DNA of 64,000 nt from Scortum barcoo (GCA_023238725.1 CM041546.1:21832085-21896084), one strand, 5' to 3'; shown: positions 48,061 to 59,317, numbered from the stretch's first letter. The notes: generated by a model not told the origin, from the sequence alone. Program-made: numbers and translations.

Positions 48061-48063
48061 AGC

Positions 48064-48117
48064 CTGTTGTTTATGCCCCTGTTCCTGGGAGGACAGGAAC
48101 AGGGGCATAAACAACAG
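48064..48117. repeat. Perfect 24-bp hairpin, 6-nt loop
   Basis: Arms 48064-48087 and 48094-48117 are exact reverse complements with loop GGAGGA. The arms begin CTGTTGTTTATG and contain CCCCTGTTCCTG. The strict identity of the arms and the lack of any extended stem argue against a microRNA precursor and for a recent template-switch or an assembly artefact. Confidence 0.95.
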
Positions 48118-48119
48118 CT

Positions 48120-48820
48120 CAGAGCAGAAAGGACAGCTCCGAGACGCAGATCCCAGATCGGCGGGAGAACTACAGAAATGTGCGCCTTGTTAATTATTTA
48201 AAAGGCTGCGCAGGCTCAGAAGCTTTGCCGATAAAGCTGATCAGGGATGAAGGGTTGTTTGCTCACCGTCAGGCAAGAAACGTGATAAAGAAGATCCCCC
48301 CCCCCCCTACCCCGCCTCACGTCCGCCTGCCTTTTAGACCTTCCCGGCCAAAACCTTCCCCGTGTTCAGGGTGTGGCTGATGGATGGGCCTGCATTTCCC
48401 AAGCTTGGGAATCGACCTCCATAAACACATACCCATCCCCCTGTACTCGCTGCCACCCACCACCACCACCCCGCAGCCTACCCCCTCTCCCCAGCTTGGA
48501 CAGGTGATACAAGTGTATATTTATTTATTTCCTTTAATACTCTTCTTTATCTCCTTCGTTGTAAGTAGGCCTGTGAGATTGATCAATATTTAATTTTCTG
48601 GGAGACGGAGTGGGGAGGAATCAGGGCTGCAGTGACACTCAGGAAATCTTCTCCCACATACCGGCTGCTTTCTCACATCCTCTCCCTTCCCCATCCTCCC
48701 CTCATCTCTTGTCTCACCCCATTCCCTCCTCCATCTCCCCGACGTCTTCCCTTTCACACCTCCTTCCTGTTCCTCTGTTAACCGCTGTTTCATGCTGAAC
48801 AAAGGTGCTTGTTAGTTCTG
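48120..48820. other. Non-coding, C/T-rich patches
   Basis: Contains a C run at 48297-48306 and pyrimidine-rich sequence at 48640-48780. A short enhancer-like segment (GATTGATCAATATTTAATTTTC) is at 48577-48598. No exon. Confidence 0.4.
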
Positions 48821-48829
48821 CTCATCCCC

Positions 48830-49030
48830 GTGGTAGGAAAAAAAAAGAGGCCGAGGTTAACCTCTAATGTAATGAAGGATCATAAAGGGGGCTGCCGTGC
48901 CCTCTTGCAGGAAGGCCTTGCTATGAACAGGGCCCTTTGATGACCTTTGACCCCATATGGTCATTGCGCAGTGCTTGGATGTGCCCTTTAATGACGGAGC
49001 AGTCTAATCAATGGATCATTTTTCACTTTG
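48830..49030. promoter_or_regulatory. Candidate conserved element with DR1 site
   Basis: Balanced stretch with GTTAACCTCTAATG, GATCATAAAGG, the DR1 described next, GGTCATTGCGCAGTGC, CCCTTTAATGACGG and GTCTAATCAATGGATC. Confidence 0.35.
48941..48953 (-). promoter_or_regulatory. DR1 nuclear-receptor element
   Basis: TGACCTTTGACCC is a direct repeat of TGACCY with one-base spacing (on the minus strand GGGTCAAAGGTCA), the consensus DR1 bound by HNF4, COUP-TF, RXR homodimers and PPAR/RXR. Full match to both half-sites. Confidence 0.5.
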
Positions 49031-51260
49031 GGGACTTGGGAGGTCTAGCCTCGTGCCTTAAGCAGCAGAGGAGAGTGCGACGGGAAAATAAGCAGAAATA
49101 AAAGCAGCATTCTTTGATAGTAATTTTTTTACGTGTCTCCATCCGTATCTCGTGGAAAAAGCTGACACCTTGATGTGCTACAGCCACTTGGAAAAACCCA
49201 AAATAAAGACATAATAAAGGATGAGCAGCGACAGAGCAAAAACGCGCTGTGGTTTGAACGTGAGAAATCGGAGGCCTGGCCCTGCCAATAAAGCCTTGAG
49301 ACAACTGCTTAGTCAGTTTCAACTAATCATGTCTTTCTGTCGATGTATTTGAAACGAGCAAATCGTCATCAGTGACACAAGCCATTACTGTCTTGACCCC
49401 TGAGCCCTGTTTAATTAACCCATACATTTGATTTAAAACTGACAAAAGTGAATCTGTACTTTTTTTTCCCCTCTTGTTTTGGACATGCAGATGTTACACG
49501 CTGGGAAGTATCAAAAACCTTTGTTTACGCTAAGTGGCTTTAAATCTTTTGATACAAATCAGAGTCCGAGCTCTCTTTAGGCATCAAAGGGGTGAACACG
49601 TGTTGCGGAAAAGAAGGGCATTTTTTTCCTTTCAGATGCCATTTTACAGAAGAATGTTAAATGGCTCTCTGTGGATTGAACACATTCTCGCAGTTACTTC
49701 AAAAAAAAAAAAAAAAGTCATAGCATCCCTGTTTTGCTCCTTGCATTATCGGCACTGCTGTACAGTAGATGATCATGAAAGGGAGCTGATAGTTTTTGAC
49801 TTCAGGCCATCGCGGCTCTCTCCAGACAGAGGGCAGTGCCACCGCGGCTCTCATTATGCCCCCCTTCCCTTTGCCCCTCTTGGTAATCGCCACCAGAAGG
49901 GTGCAGGAATTTCTCAGCACATGCTGGTGGTTTCTGGCTCGTTTCAACCTCTGCTTCCCATTGAGCGGTGAGGAATTTAAATTTTCATACACAGCAAGGA
50001 GAAATTACTCTCGCAAAGTTGTTCCTGTCTCAGAATGTCTGGCTCGCTTTGAAATATCCCCTCTAAAGACTTTGAAATCGGGTGATAAAATGTTATCAGG
50101 AGAGCAAAAATAGGGGAGGGAGCTAGTCTTTTATAGGTCTTTCACTCTCTGTGAAGTGGCAGCAGCCAGTTTTAGCTCTGTCTATCTGTGATCCACATAG
50201 CTGACTAATAGTGTTGTTCAGCATGTGGTCTCTGGGGGCTTCAGGCCAGGTGTTGGTGTTAATGCCGGAGCCCTCACAACACCTGTTAGGGCCAGCTTCA
50301 GCATCTATGCTCTGGTTACCCTGCTTAACCAACCTGACTTACTCTCACTGAGGAATTTAGTAATGTAGAAGTCATCACAAAGGAAGTCATATCGCCAGTT
50401 GAAGGCACTCCCATCCGTCTATGGATATGATTACAATCTCAGGGCAACATCAACTATTTATTTAATTTTGCTTGCTTGGAATTCAGAAAAAAAGGTCAAT
50501 GCTTTCATCCGCTTGAGGACTCATACACACAAAAATATTAATATTATTAATATTTAATTTATTAATATTAATTAAATATCAATTTCCTTTCAAAAATGAC
50601 CTGTATGTGCCTTTCCTTACTACAAATGTGTCGTTGCCTTCCAAAACAACCCATATTACTGTAGTTTGACAACACCCCAAAAAATCTAATCTCAACTCAA
50701 AGGCCACACAGAGGCTATTTTTAAGCTCACAGCTTTCATCAATGGATGGGGTTTGCCTAATTATAATGGAGAAAGCTCAGCTGTTATCACCTGACCTAAG
50801 TATGGGACTTCAGGACGATTAAGCTTAATTAATCTCCGTGACAACTGAGTAGTCTGGATCAGCAGCTGAAGTCTGTGGGACGTAGTTGAAAGCTCCAAAA
50901 CGGACAATAAGTGGGCCACGAGTGTCAAAGTGAGACACTTTGTACGCCCGACCGTTTTCCATCAGCTTCCTCTTCACATGTCTGTTCAAACTGAACTGAA
51001 GCAACTGAAAGATGTGAATGAGTACAAATACTCACAGACTTCTACCTAAATATGCAGATCCAGCAGGAAAAGGAGAGAGACTAGAGGAAAATGATCTTCT
51101 AGTCACTTTTGAGATCAGTCAAAGCTTTTGTGTGCACAAGTTGCTAGCTATATACAGCTAACGTGTCTGTATTGAGTTCATTGGCTTTTTGGGGTGAACA
51201 AATTTGAAGTTAGGTTTTGCATTGCGCTAACCCCACGCTACTTTCACCTTTGCTTTGGAG
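49030..51260. other. Non-coding, no gene
   Basis: Unique sequence with a poly(A) tract at 49701-49715 and an AT-rich inverted-repeat patch at 50530-50580. Overlapping frames of 97-145 codons at 49534-50113 on both strands are unrecognisable. 49380-49440 and 50720-50870 have some TAATTA-type motifs. Confidence 0.4.
50530..50580. repeat. AT-rich inverted-repeat patch
   Basis: Only A and T for most of 50 bp, made of ATTAATATT units in both orientations that can fold on themselves. Confidence 0.75.
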
Positions 51261-51268
51261 AGAGGACA

Positions 51269-51450
51269 GTCATCATTTGTGTGATCACAAGAGGCTGTTC
51301 ATCAGAAAACATATGTATTTCATCTGAAGCATTTGAACCAATCTCACGGGGAATCAAACAAGACCGTCAGCACTAGAAAACAATAGAGTTTGTTAATACA
51401 TCATGGTTTCATTATTTCTGTGACCACAAGAGGTTGGTTTTCCAGCAAAT
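51269..51450 (+). repeat. Possible diverged tandem duplication
   Basis: GTGATCACAAGAGGCTG near 51281-51297 and GTGACCACAAGAGGTTG near 51420-51436 share context on both sides (CATCATTTGT/TTCATTATTTCT before, and a CAGAAAAC/CAGCAAAT region after), about 139 bp apart. Probably an old duplication or part of an unclassified repeat. Confidence 0.35.
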
Positions 51451-51459
51451 TACATTATG

Positions 51460-52980
51460 TCATTTTAAAGCAATTAAACAAGCAAACAATGCAGCTGTTT
51501 TCTAGTGATAGTCTTGCTTGATCCCTCATGCCACTTTTTGTTTTATATAATCATTTTTCTTATTGATTGGTTGCCGAATGTCAAGTAGGCGGTTCTTTTC
51601 TAATATGAGCCTGTCAAAGGGAAAACATTAAGGCGAGAAAGAAAAGAGAAGAGAGAGGAAGAAGGAAGCAAATATAGCAGGACTGTGATGGACAATGAAT
51701 GATAACCTTCATCCCTGAGGTTTTTCGTTTAGCTTCTGTCAAAACCTAAATGAACTGAAACTGACACAGAGCGGTAAGCTCTCAGTGTCCAACCCGTATA
51801 TAGGGGAAGTCCCCGCTTCACTGGGGCTCAGGTAGGCCTGCAACAGTACTTCCTGCTCCATGCCATAAAACAAGTAAACCTATGTCTTGTTGTCCTTTAC
51901 TTGGAGAAACCCAAGAAAAAGAGAGCTCATGCCTCTCTAAAGATCTTCAGAAGAGTGAAGTTTTGAACCGGGAACAGCACCACACTTTTCCCAAGAGACC
52001 ATGGGATGGGTCAAGAGAGAGGGCGAATAAAAGAAATTTGACACAGGGTGAAACACAGTTGACTCCCCGCCAACCACATGGAGAAGGGAGAGGAAAAAGG
52101 TGTATTAAATCATATTCAATGCTTGACATGTTGCCCTTTGTCTCCTCTCTCAGATATCATTATGTGACCCTCAGCAGCCACCACACACAGCTTTACAAGA
52201 TGTTATGACCTCTTAAACAGTGGCACTTTAAAGTATTCCTTTCCTGCTCAGTGGTCCACAGAGGCCAAGTTCTTGCCAGGGATTATCAAAGTTAACAGGA
52301 TTTTAATGGGTCCGGGGAGACTGGTAAAGACCCTACCAGGGCCAGGTAGTGCAGCTCTCTCCCGCTACCCCTCTCACTCCCTAATGCAGTCAGGCTGCAC
52401 ATCCAAGCACCAGCTAAATAATAAACAGATGGCCACTACCAAATATAGCCAGCCCCAGTTCAAACTACAAAAGGACTCCAAAATGAAATGATAGGGTATT
52501 AAAGGGGAGATACAATTTGCAGGTCAAAATGTAATGGTAACCCTTCACTGTGCAAATTGAAAATTAACCTTTGGTGGCACTGAATCATTCACAGCTGATG
52601 TGGTACATGCGCGGCAGGCATTTTTTGCCGCTGCAGAAAAAAGCTGTAGGGGGAAAAGGGGGAAATTGGTGCTGATGAAGTCAGATTATATTTATGATTC
52701 TGGGGTTTTTCTCTCATTTGTCTCCCCTCTTCAGGACCCATTGCTGCAAAGAAATTCAGAAATGAGATGGAGCACTGAGAGGGCAGCGAGCGTTTGTGCC
52801 TCTGAGTTCTGCGACTGTCCTGTTCCACTGCACGTCTTTTTTTTTTCTTTAAAGTCTGTTTTGTGCCCCAGTGATCATAAATCTGCCCTTTTCTCTGTGG
52901 CCATACAGTGTTGGAGCTGCATTTCCAGATGATCATGTCTGCAAAACAAAATGCCACTCATTTTTCATAGAATTATGAAC
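51460..52980. other. Non-coding, no gene
   Basis: Purine-rich segment at 51632-51670. 52230-52430 is balanced and may be conserved. A 108-codon frame at 51882-52208 and a 110-/122-codon opposite-strand pair at 52589-52957 lack resemblance to known proteins. Confidence 0.4.
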
Positions 52981-52989
52981 TCCCAAAAC

Positions 52990-53600
52990 AAATGAGTCAA
53001 GGTCCAGTGTATTTTTCTCCGGGATTAATGCATTTATACAAATAGGCTGGCCTCTTTTCACTGTTCCTTGGACATTAATCCATGCCCTAAACCCCCTCTG
53101 CAAGAAAAGGCTTATGATGCTAACCTTGTCATATTCAGCAGCTGTCAGCGAAATGGCCACTGTACCGGGCCAAGCTGGTAAACTGGCCTATTCATTATCC
53201 TAATCTCATTAGTTAAGATCTGTTAAGTAGAGAGCGGTTTTAATGCATGCTTTTCCCTTTTAATTATTGACCATAAATACATTGGAGTGCATTAGGGTCC
53301 TAGGGCGAAGAGCAGAGCGGCTCCTAATAGATTAGGGGACAAGCACATTATCTAAATGTACATATCTAACTAATCATGCATCGGCCATAGCCACGTGAGC
53401 ACTGTGACATCAATTGCAGTTTGACGTTTGACCCCCGCTGTGGCCTCTCAGAGGTCCAGTCACATAAAGGTCTAATACGGCCAGAAACACGGAAGTAGGA
53501 GGAAAACTGACGTCATGATTGCAGCATGGCACGAGAACGCAGCCCCGGCTCTCTTTCCCATAATGATTAAGACTCTAGTGTTATTTCTGAATGCTAAGAT
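52990..53600. promoter_or_regulatory. Candidate conserved cluster with ETS and CRE motifs
   Basis: Contains GGGATTAATGCATTTATAC, CCTAATCTCATTAG, TTTTAATTATTGACC, CTAATCATGCATCGG, GACATCAATTGCAG, then ACGGAAGT (ETS-like, 53489-53496) and TGACGTCA (CRE, 53508-53515), followed by CCCATAATGATTAAG. ETS and CRE 11 bp apart recall promoter or enhancer architecture, but there is no CpG island or exon beside it. Confidence 0.35.
53508..53515. promoter_or_regulatory. CRE palindrome TGACGTCA next to ETS motif
   Basis: Exact CREB/ATF consensus, with CGGAAGT at 53490-53496 upstream. Confidence 0.3.
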
Positions 53601-53908
53601 TATTTATAAATTGCTCCACGGTTAATCATGTTACAGATTAAATCATTTGGGGATTAGCTTTGAATACATGAATAAGCACTGTACTGTGCTGTACGTCCGC
53701 CTGCGCGCCGGTGATCTCATGTTGAGGAGATCCAGGAGAGAAAATGAGTGAGGGAGGCGGGAGAGGTACGAGGTTTGTCTCGCTCTTGTCTCTGCTTGTC
53801 TCTCCTTTTCTCCTGCTTCTTTTCTTTTTGTCACTGTTGCTTTCCATCTGTCTTATGCGAGCGGTGCAACACACACACACAGTTTCTCTCCCTCCCTCTG
53901 CAGCCTGC

Positions 53909-53927
53909 GCACACACACACACACACA
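53909..53927 (+). repeat. (CA)n microsatellite
   Basis: Nine CA units; a shorter CA run precedes it at 53870-53881. Confidence 0.9.
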
Positions 53928-53969
53928 GTCATTCTCTCAGTGATGAGGGAGAGAAGTGTGCCGTTCGCC

Positions 53970-54030
53970 ACACAGAGGGGCTCTTTTACAGAGGGAGAGA
54001 GTTGTGACACAGAGGGGCTATTTACAGTGT
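53970..54030 (+). repeat. Short imperfect tandem duplication
   Basis: CACAGAGGGGCT followed by TTTACAG occurs twice with a period near 38 bp, separated by GAGGGAGAGAGTTG. Confidence 0.5.
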
Positions 54031-54039
54031 AAAAAAACA

Positions 54040-55430
54040 AGAGCGAGGGCATGCTCCTCAGAAGTATCATCCCAGCTGAGGATCATCCTAGTCTGTGTGT
54101 GCGAATGAGTGTGTGTGCTTTAAACTTTATTCTCCATTATTCCGTCTTAATAATTTTGATATCAAATTGCTCGAGCTAAGCCTGATGAATAAGCTCATGA
54201 GTTACATATAACCTTGTTTTGCTTTGTAAAGGAAATGTTTCATTTATTTCTAATATCAGGTTCTTGCAGTCGTGGATCCTGATTGGCCAACCGCGTCCGC
54301 TTTCAAATGTGATAATTTAGGGTTTCAGTTTAAATGCTGTCTTGATTCTTTAATGATGGGAGCCAATCATGATCAAGTCCAGCTGTGATGCGTTCACTAG
54401 TAGATAATCGGGTAAAAAGAGAAGAAAAAATGCATTTTTTTTATACAACAGCTTTAAATTTAGGCACTCAGGCAAAACTCCAAACAAAATTCTTATTTAA
54501 ATTATTATTTATGGTGGGTACAGTAAATACCTACAGTAAATATACTGTATTAAATTCAAAATATGTGCTAAAGAAGAGCACAGACTTTAATTTTCTGCCT
54601 TATTCTTGACAGCTTAAAGAAGGAAGCATGAAAGCACTATATTAAGGGACAAACCAGTGTATACACTCATCTATTTGTAGGTAATAATTGATGGAAACAC
54701 TACATATGTAAAGTAAAAAAGGGCCCTTTAAAAATCAAGCCAGTTTTCTAGGTTGACTAACCGTAAATCTTTTTTGACATAAATGTGATCAAAATGTGTG
54801 TTCCGAATAATACATCATGCTTTCCATGTCTAACAAAGGGCGGACTACTTTTCTGAGAAAATAGTTGTTGCTGTTTCTGCAGCGCCGGGCTAAAGAGCAG
54901 CTGGTGAACTCCGCAGCACAATCATCCCCTCACTCCATATCCAGTTAGAGACACACAGAATAACGACTATTGTCTCGTCCAGCAGATATCCGTAACAGCA
55001 TACAGTGTGTGAAATAAGAGCCTCAGTGTTACTTAGCCTTAATGACTGGCTATAGCAAAGTCACCAGGCACAGTATGGTGAAGCACATGTGTAATGTAAT
55101 GTAATGGAAGTAATGTGGATTCTGTGCATCTCTGCTCACAGTAACATTCAGTTTTAGGCCCCGTCTGTGGTGTATTTCCATCGCTGTGTATAACAGCATG
55201 GTGTCGTTTTCACAGGAGGTCATGAAAAAAATTGCTTTTGTCATTTTTAACATTTTTATAAACCCTGCAGATTTTAATCAACCCATACAAACACGAAAAT
55301 CACACAGGTGTGAGTCGCAACGTGTTCACGCGAGGCAAACAACAGCCTTTTCTCAACAGCACACTTCGAGCATGTGTGCGTTTAATAAGCCGCTAAAAGG
55401 ATTATGAGTTTTCAACATCATTGTACAGTG
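54040..55430. other. Non-coding, AT-rich, no gene
   Basis: Unique AT-rich sequence with TAATG repeats at 55091-55106. No exon or recognised repeat. Confidence 0.45.
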
Positions 55431-55639
55431 AGATCTCTGGTTGAAATTACACACTGTGCGTGCAGAGATACAGTAATTACTGTCTTCTTTTCTGATGCTA
55501 AATACAGGTGATGTATTCTCTTTAATCCATTTAATTACTGTATGTATGACAACATGTGAGTATGTGTGTATATAACTCCCTTGCGACCCCGGCTTCATTA
55601 TTATCAAGCTGCTCCATACATTGTGCTCTAATACGACTG

Positions 55640-55900
55640 AGGCGATCATTGCCTGGCTAACATGTATGGATGGTTGTCTGAGAGCGGCGGGTCATAACAG
55701 TCAGATTGTATCGGCCATATTAGCGGGTCAATAAGAGCCCAGGGCAGGTTGATTTAATTACACTGGCAGCCTGATTAGGCTCCCTTCCCTAGAGTAAGTA
55801 CAGACTATATGTCATAATCGTAACAATGGTGCATATTATGAGCAGGTCAGAGTAGTATCCCTTTGGGGTTTGTCATTGCTAATCATTTTGGTAAATTATA
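55640..55900. promoter_or_regulatory. Candidate conserved non-coding element
   Basis: Contains GATTGTATCGGCC, GGGTCAATAAGAGCC, GGTTGATTTAATTACAC, CTGATTAGGCTCC, TCATAATCGTAACAATGG, GCATATTATGAGC and CATTGCTAATCATTTTGG. Dense and free of low complexity. Confidence 0.4.
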
Positions 55901-56590
55901 GTGTGCTGATGTGTGTATTCATGCTGTGCCTGCAGTGTTGATTTTATTGGGTTTTGACAAATTGTAAGGAGAGAGTGAAAAATGTTTTTATCTAAATATT
56001 GGAATAGAAAAAAAAACACCTTTAACTTTTTTTAGCTTTTTTTTTCTTTCTTTCCTATGAATAAAATGAATAGAAAACCTGTGTTGATTTGTGACACGTG
56101 ACAGTAAATACAGGCGTGCTTAAATGACACCCTGGAGCTCAGATATTCAAATCTCCTGAAAGCATGCTGGGGAAAAAATGAAATGGTTTTCTCTGTAATG
56201 TTCAAAGACTTAATGAACTATCCCGATCAAAGCAAACTTGACATTTAGTTATTTTCTTAAAATACGTAAATAAATAAATTAATAACGTTTATGTTTGTGT
56301 TGTCTTTGTTTTAAATTAAGGATTACACCCCAAACCTAGCACCTAGCACAAAGCGAAATAATTAATTTGGAAACGTTATTTAGACATCATTTACATATAA
56401 ATGTGTTTTGTATTAAAATAAAGAAATAATACAAATACACCACAGTGATAAATGACACCCTCAAGACTAAAATTTACAATTAAAATGTTAAACATGCTGA
56501 TTACATTCAAGAACAATTTCTTCTTGACCTTTCATCGTACAGAGTGTTTGGGCCTCCTTTGTAATTTCACATGTTTTCTGTCCACGGTCC
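55900..56590. other. Non-coding, AT-rich
   Basis: T-rich patch around 56021-56052 and AT-rich unique sequence; no gene or recognised repeat before the hAT relic. Confidence 0.45.
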
Positions 56591-56807
56591 ACTTTCTGGT
56601 GGAAAGTTATTAATAAAAATTAACTATGCGTAAGTAAAAATTTGAGGTGTTTGTACTTTACTTGAGAACAATCAATTGTACTTTATATTTCTACTCCACT
56701 ACAATCTATAGAGAAATATTGTTACTTTTAGACCACTACATTTGTTTTATTTCTGTCGCTTCTTTTAATTTACATACAAAACATGTGGTGATGCATTATT
56801 ACTAATT

Positions 56808-57046
56808 AAAGGCCCTGCACACCATCACAGGTGTTTTCAGTCTGTAGCTGACTGGACCTGCTCAGGCTGGAGCTGTGCAAAGCTCTCCTGGGATTAAATG
56901 AGGTCATCATGCACCGATAATAACAATGAATTCTTATTGAACTGCAGGAGCTGTAAATAATATTTACTTGTGCATGCAAATGAATATCTTGTGTATGTAA
57001 TATTAAAAAAATAAAAAAATAAATAAAATAATCTTTCAGGACCTTT
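56808..57046. mobile_element. Candidate MITE with AAAGGYCCTG ends
   Basis: The left end reads AAAGGCCCTG and the reverse complement of the right end AAAGGTCCTG, one mismatch in ten, bounding 239 bp of non-coding DNA that interrupts the hAT-like host right after its ATTAAA block. No clear target-site duplication. Includes an octamer ATGCAAAT (56974-56981), probably incidental. Confidence 0.35.
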
Positions 57047-57062
57047 GCCCTCCATAATTTAA

Positions 57063-57236
57063 CCCTTAGGAACCAAGGGCTATTTAGGACATTTGTGAAC
57101 ACTTTTGATTGTGCCTGAAAATTATCTTTGTTTTCTTCTTCAGCACAACATAACCTGCATGAGCTGATAATTATTTTTTCACTTTGACATACTGCACTGG
57201 AACAGCTGGTGTCTGTTGATCAGGGACTCCTAAGGG
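57063..57236. mobile_element. piggyBac-like MITE flanked by TTAA
   Basis: A 174-bp body begins CCCTTAGGA and ends TCCTAAGGG, exact 9-bp inverted repeats, and is bounded by TTAA on both sides (57059-57062 and 57237-57240). TTAA duplication with CCC-starting termini is diagnostic of the piggyBac superfamily. Non-autonomous, no frame. Inserted in or beside the interior of the hAT-like relic. Confidence 0.65.
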
Positions 57237-57299
57237 TTAACACTGCTTTTGAATAGTGCTTGTATTATTCAAGTACTTTTTTCACCACTGATTGTAATT

Positions 57300-58000
57300 A
57301 GAGCCTGCAACAATGAAGACAATGTAGAAATAATAAACGAAAAGTTCATGACACGATAAACTGGAAGAAGTTTTCTGTTGTCTGTCAACAGTTTTACAAG
57401 TTGTATACAAGTTATGTGACCACAGATTTTTCAAAGCAATCCCTCTTTATTCTGCATACAAATATCTGTAATGCAGGAATTCAGACAAACAAAGCCCTGA
57501 TAATAGTTTGTCTGGATTAAACAATGGTTGTTACACATTCAGGAATATAAATTCAGTTCCAACATAAAGGTTTACTAGTAAATTGAATATGGACCATCAT
57601 CGCTGTTGCTTGCAGAGGCACATATGTCATGCCTTAACCACATGGTGGCAGCAAAGTAAAAGCCTTGTGTGTGACTTCGCATGCGTTCACATACATTGTG
57701 GGTGTTCCCTGCATGTCTGTGTGCGTTTGGATGAGTATGCACACGCGTATACCATCGCATGTTTGACAGCGCTGATCTGACCCATGCTAATGAATGCTGC
57801 CAACGTGGCTGACACAGACTGACACCAGGACAAGAAAAAGACCCTCTTCTCTCCAACGCCTCCATTTCTGGGCCTTTAAATAGCCCCCCGTATCCTGCTG
57901 CATGTTTATTAGTCATGTATCAGACAAGCGGCTGATGGACACAGATGCTCATTACCAGTTAGTGTTGCTTCAGAAGAGACCAATCTGTGCCCCGTGAGGG
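57300..58000. other. Non-coding, no gene
   Basis: Unique AT-rich DNA, then a balanced stretch. CCACATGGTGGCAG at 57638-57651 is a weak CTCF-like motif (12 of 14). A 113-codon minus frame at 57575-57916 is not recognised. Confidence 0.4.
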
Positions 58001-58900
58001 TCATCACTCAGAGGCAAACGGGCCTGACACGGGCATAAGTTGAACTTGAATAGGAAATGTTGCATATTATGTCCGACTGAATGAAAAAAGCAGATTTCAT
58101 TGACGGAAAGGCGAAATGTTCCTGAACAGATCAGTGTGCATGCAGTATAATAAGTTTATTGTGCTAACAGCGCAGAACGTTCCCATGAGACTCTTGACTA
58201 ATAATAATGCCCTGTCCTTTCTTTTACCCGCCTCTCCAGGTATTTTCTCAGTAGGTTAGGTTACCTTACATCTGCATAAGTACCACACATGTTTTTTTCT
58301 CTGTGTTGAGATATCTGATATTTTGGCAGTTGTGCAGTGTGACATACACAGGCCTGAAAGGCAGTCCTGCTCCGTCTCTTGCCTTCCATGCATGACATCA
58401 CTGTGTCTGCTTTTAATTAAAAGGCATGAAATGGCAGTGGGGGGAAATATGAGTAAAATATTTGAATTTCAATCACTATTACATTTCCCTTATTTCACAC
58501 GCACTGCATCCCTGGAATGTGCCGTACCGCTGCCTGCCCTGTGACGGGATCAGTGGCTGAGCATTAGGCCCCGGGAGCAGAGCAGACAGGAGAGGGCTGT
58601 AAAGTTCATGTAGGGACTGTAGAGACGCAAACTGTCTGTCTGTAGCAGCAGATTCATTTCCTATAAGGGCACTCAGTGTGCGGTGATAGTGATGTTTTCA
58701 CTTGATGCCCCTGGGAGCCTCTACAATGAGCCAGCAAAGGTGAAACGTCAGATAGAGGCACAGAGAAGGCCAGAGTTGGAGCAGATTTGAAAACAAAAAT
58801 GGCTAACTCTGGAAATATAAGTAATATAAAATTTTTTTGGTCAACAAATGCTTGGTGATAATTCAAGCTGTATTCACATACTTTAAATGTTAATAATGAC
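58000..58900. other. Non-coding, enhancer-like in part
   Basis: 58020-58250 and 58380-58520 carry motifs such as GCTTTTAATTAAAAGG and CTCTTGACTAATAATAATGC. No exon or repeat family recognised. Confidence 0.35.
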
Positions 58901-58908
58901 TGCGTTCT

Positions 58909-58922
58909 CCACCAGATGGTGC
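58909..58922 (+). promoter_or_regulatory. CTCF-like motif
   Basis: CCACCAGATGGTGC matches CCASYAGRKGGCRS at 13 of 14 positions (GGT for GGC). Same orientation as the full match 409 bp downstream. Confidence 0.35.
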
Positions 58923-58929
58923 AAGTATA

Positions 58930-59310
58930 AGTAATACTCACTTCTTTTGAATTCTCCTTTTAGGCATCCATACAACAGACATGGAGGAAAAGTGTATATT
59001 AAAGTGATTTTTTTCTACTCTCAACCTTATACATGTAAAATCATATAATAGTGACACTCTTACAGCACTTCTTCAGTCCAGTGATAAATGAACAGTAAAC
59101 ATACTGCAGGTATTTTCACTGTATCACACCGATATCTATCTTTGAATCTCCTCTTAAGGCTCTTAAAATAACCTGATATATGTTCTGTTAAACTTACGAA
59201 TTTGTTATTTATGAGGAAGCAGCACAGTTTTTGTTTGTGTGTTTGATTTGTATCTTTGTCTTTATATTGTGCATACAATAGCTTGCAAAGTATAAAGTAA
59301 TGTAATACAT
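58930..59310. other. Non-coding, AT-rich
   Basis: Nothing recognised between the two CTCF-like sites. Confidence 0.45.
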
Positions 59311-59317
59311 CAGCAAC

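Larger units (their letters stand above)
56595..57290 (+). mobile_element. hAT-like CAGTGGTG-family relic, host of nested elements
   Basis: Left end TGGTGGAAAGTTATTA, then GTACTTTACTTGAG, TTCTACTCCACTAC, ATACAAAACATGTGGTG and ATGCATTATTAC follow the order of a common teleost non-coding hAT family. The right end TCAAGTAC...TTCACCACTG is its inverted terminus. The interior from 56811 to 57240 is foreign and consists of two inserted or replacing elements. No transposase. The family's other copy here is 22462-22845. Confidence 0.55.

Noticed and set aside
48064..48117. MicroRNA precursor
   Set aside because: The stem is perfectly paired, only 24 bp, with no flanking lower stem and no known seed recognised.
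57575..57916. 113-codon minus-strand frame
   Set aside because: No recognisable motif, no splice context, and a CA-type composition; within chance range.
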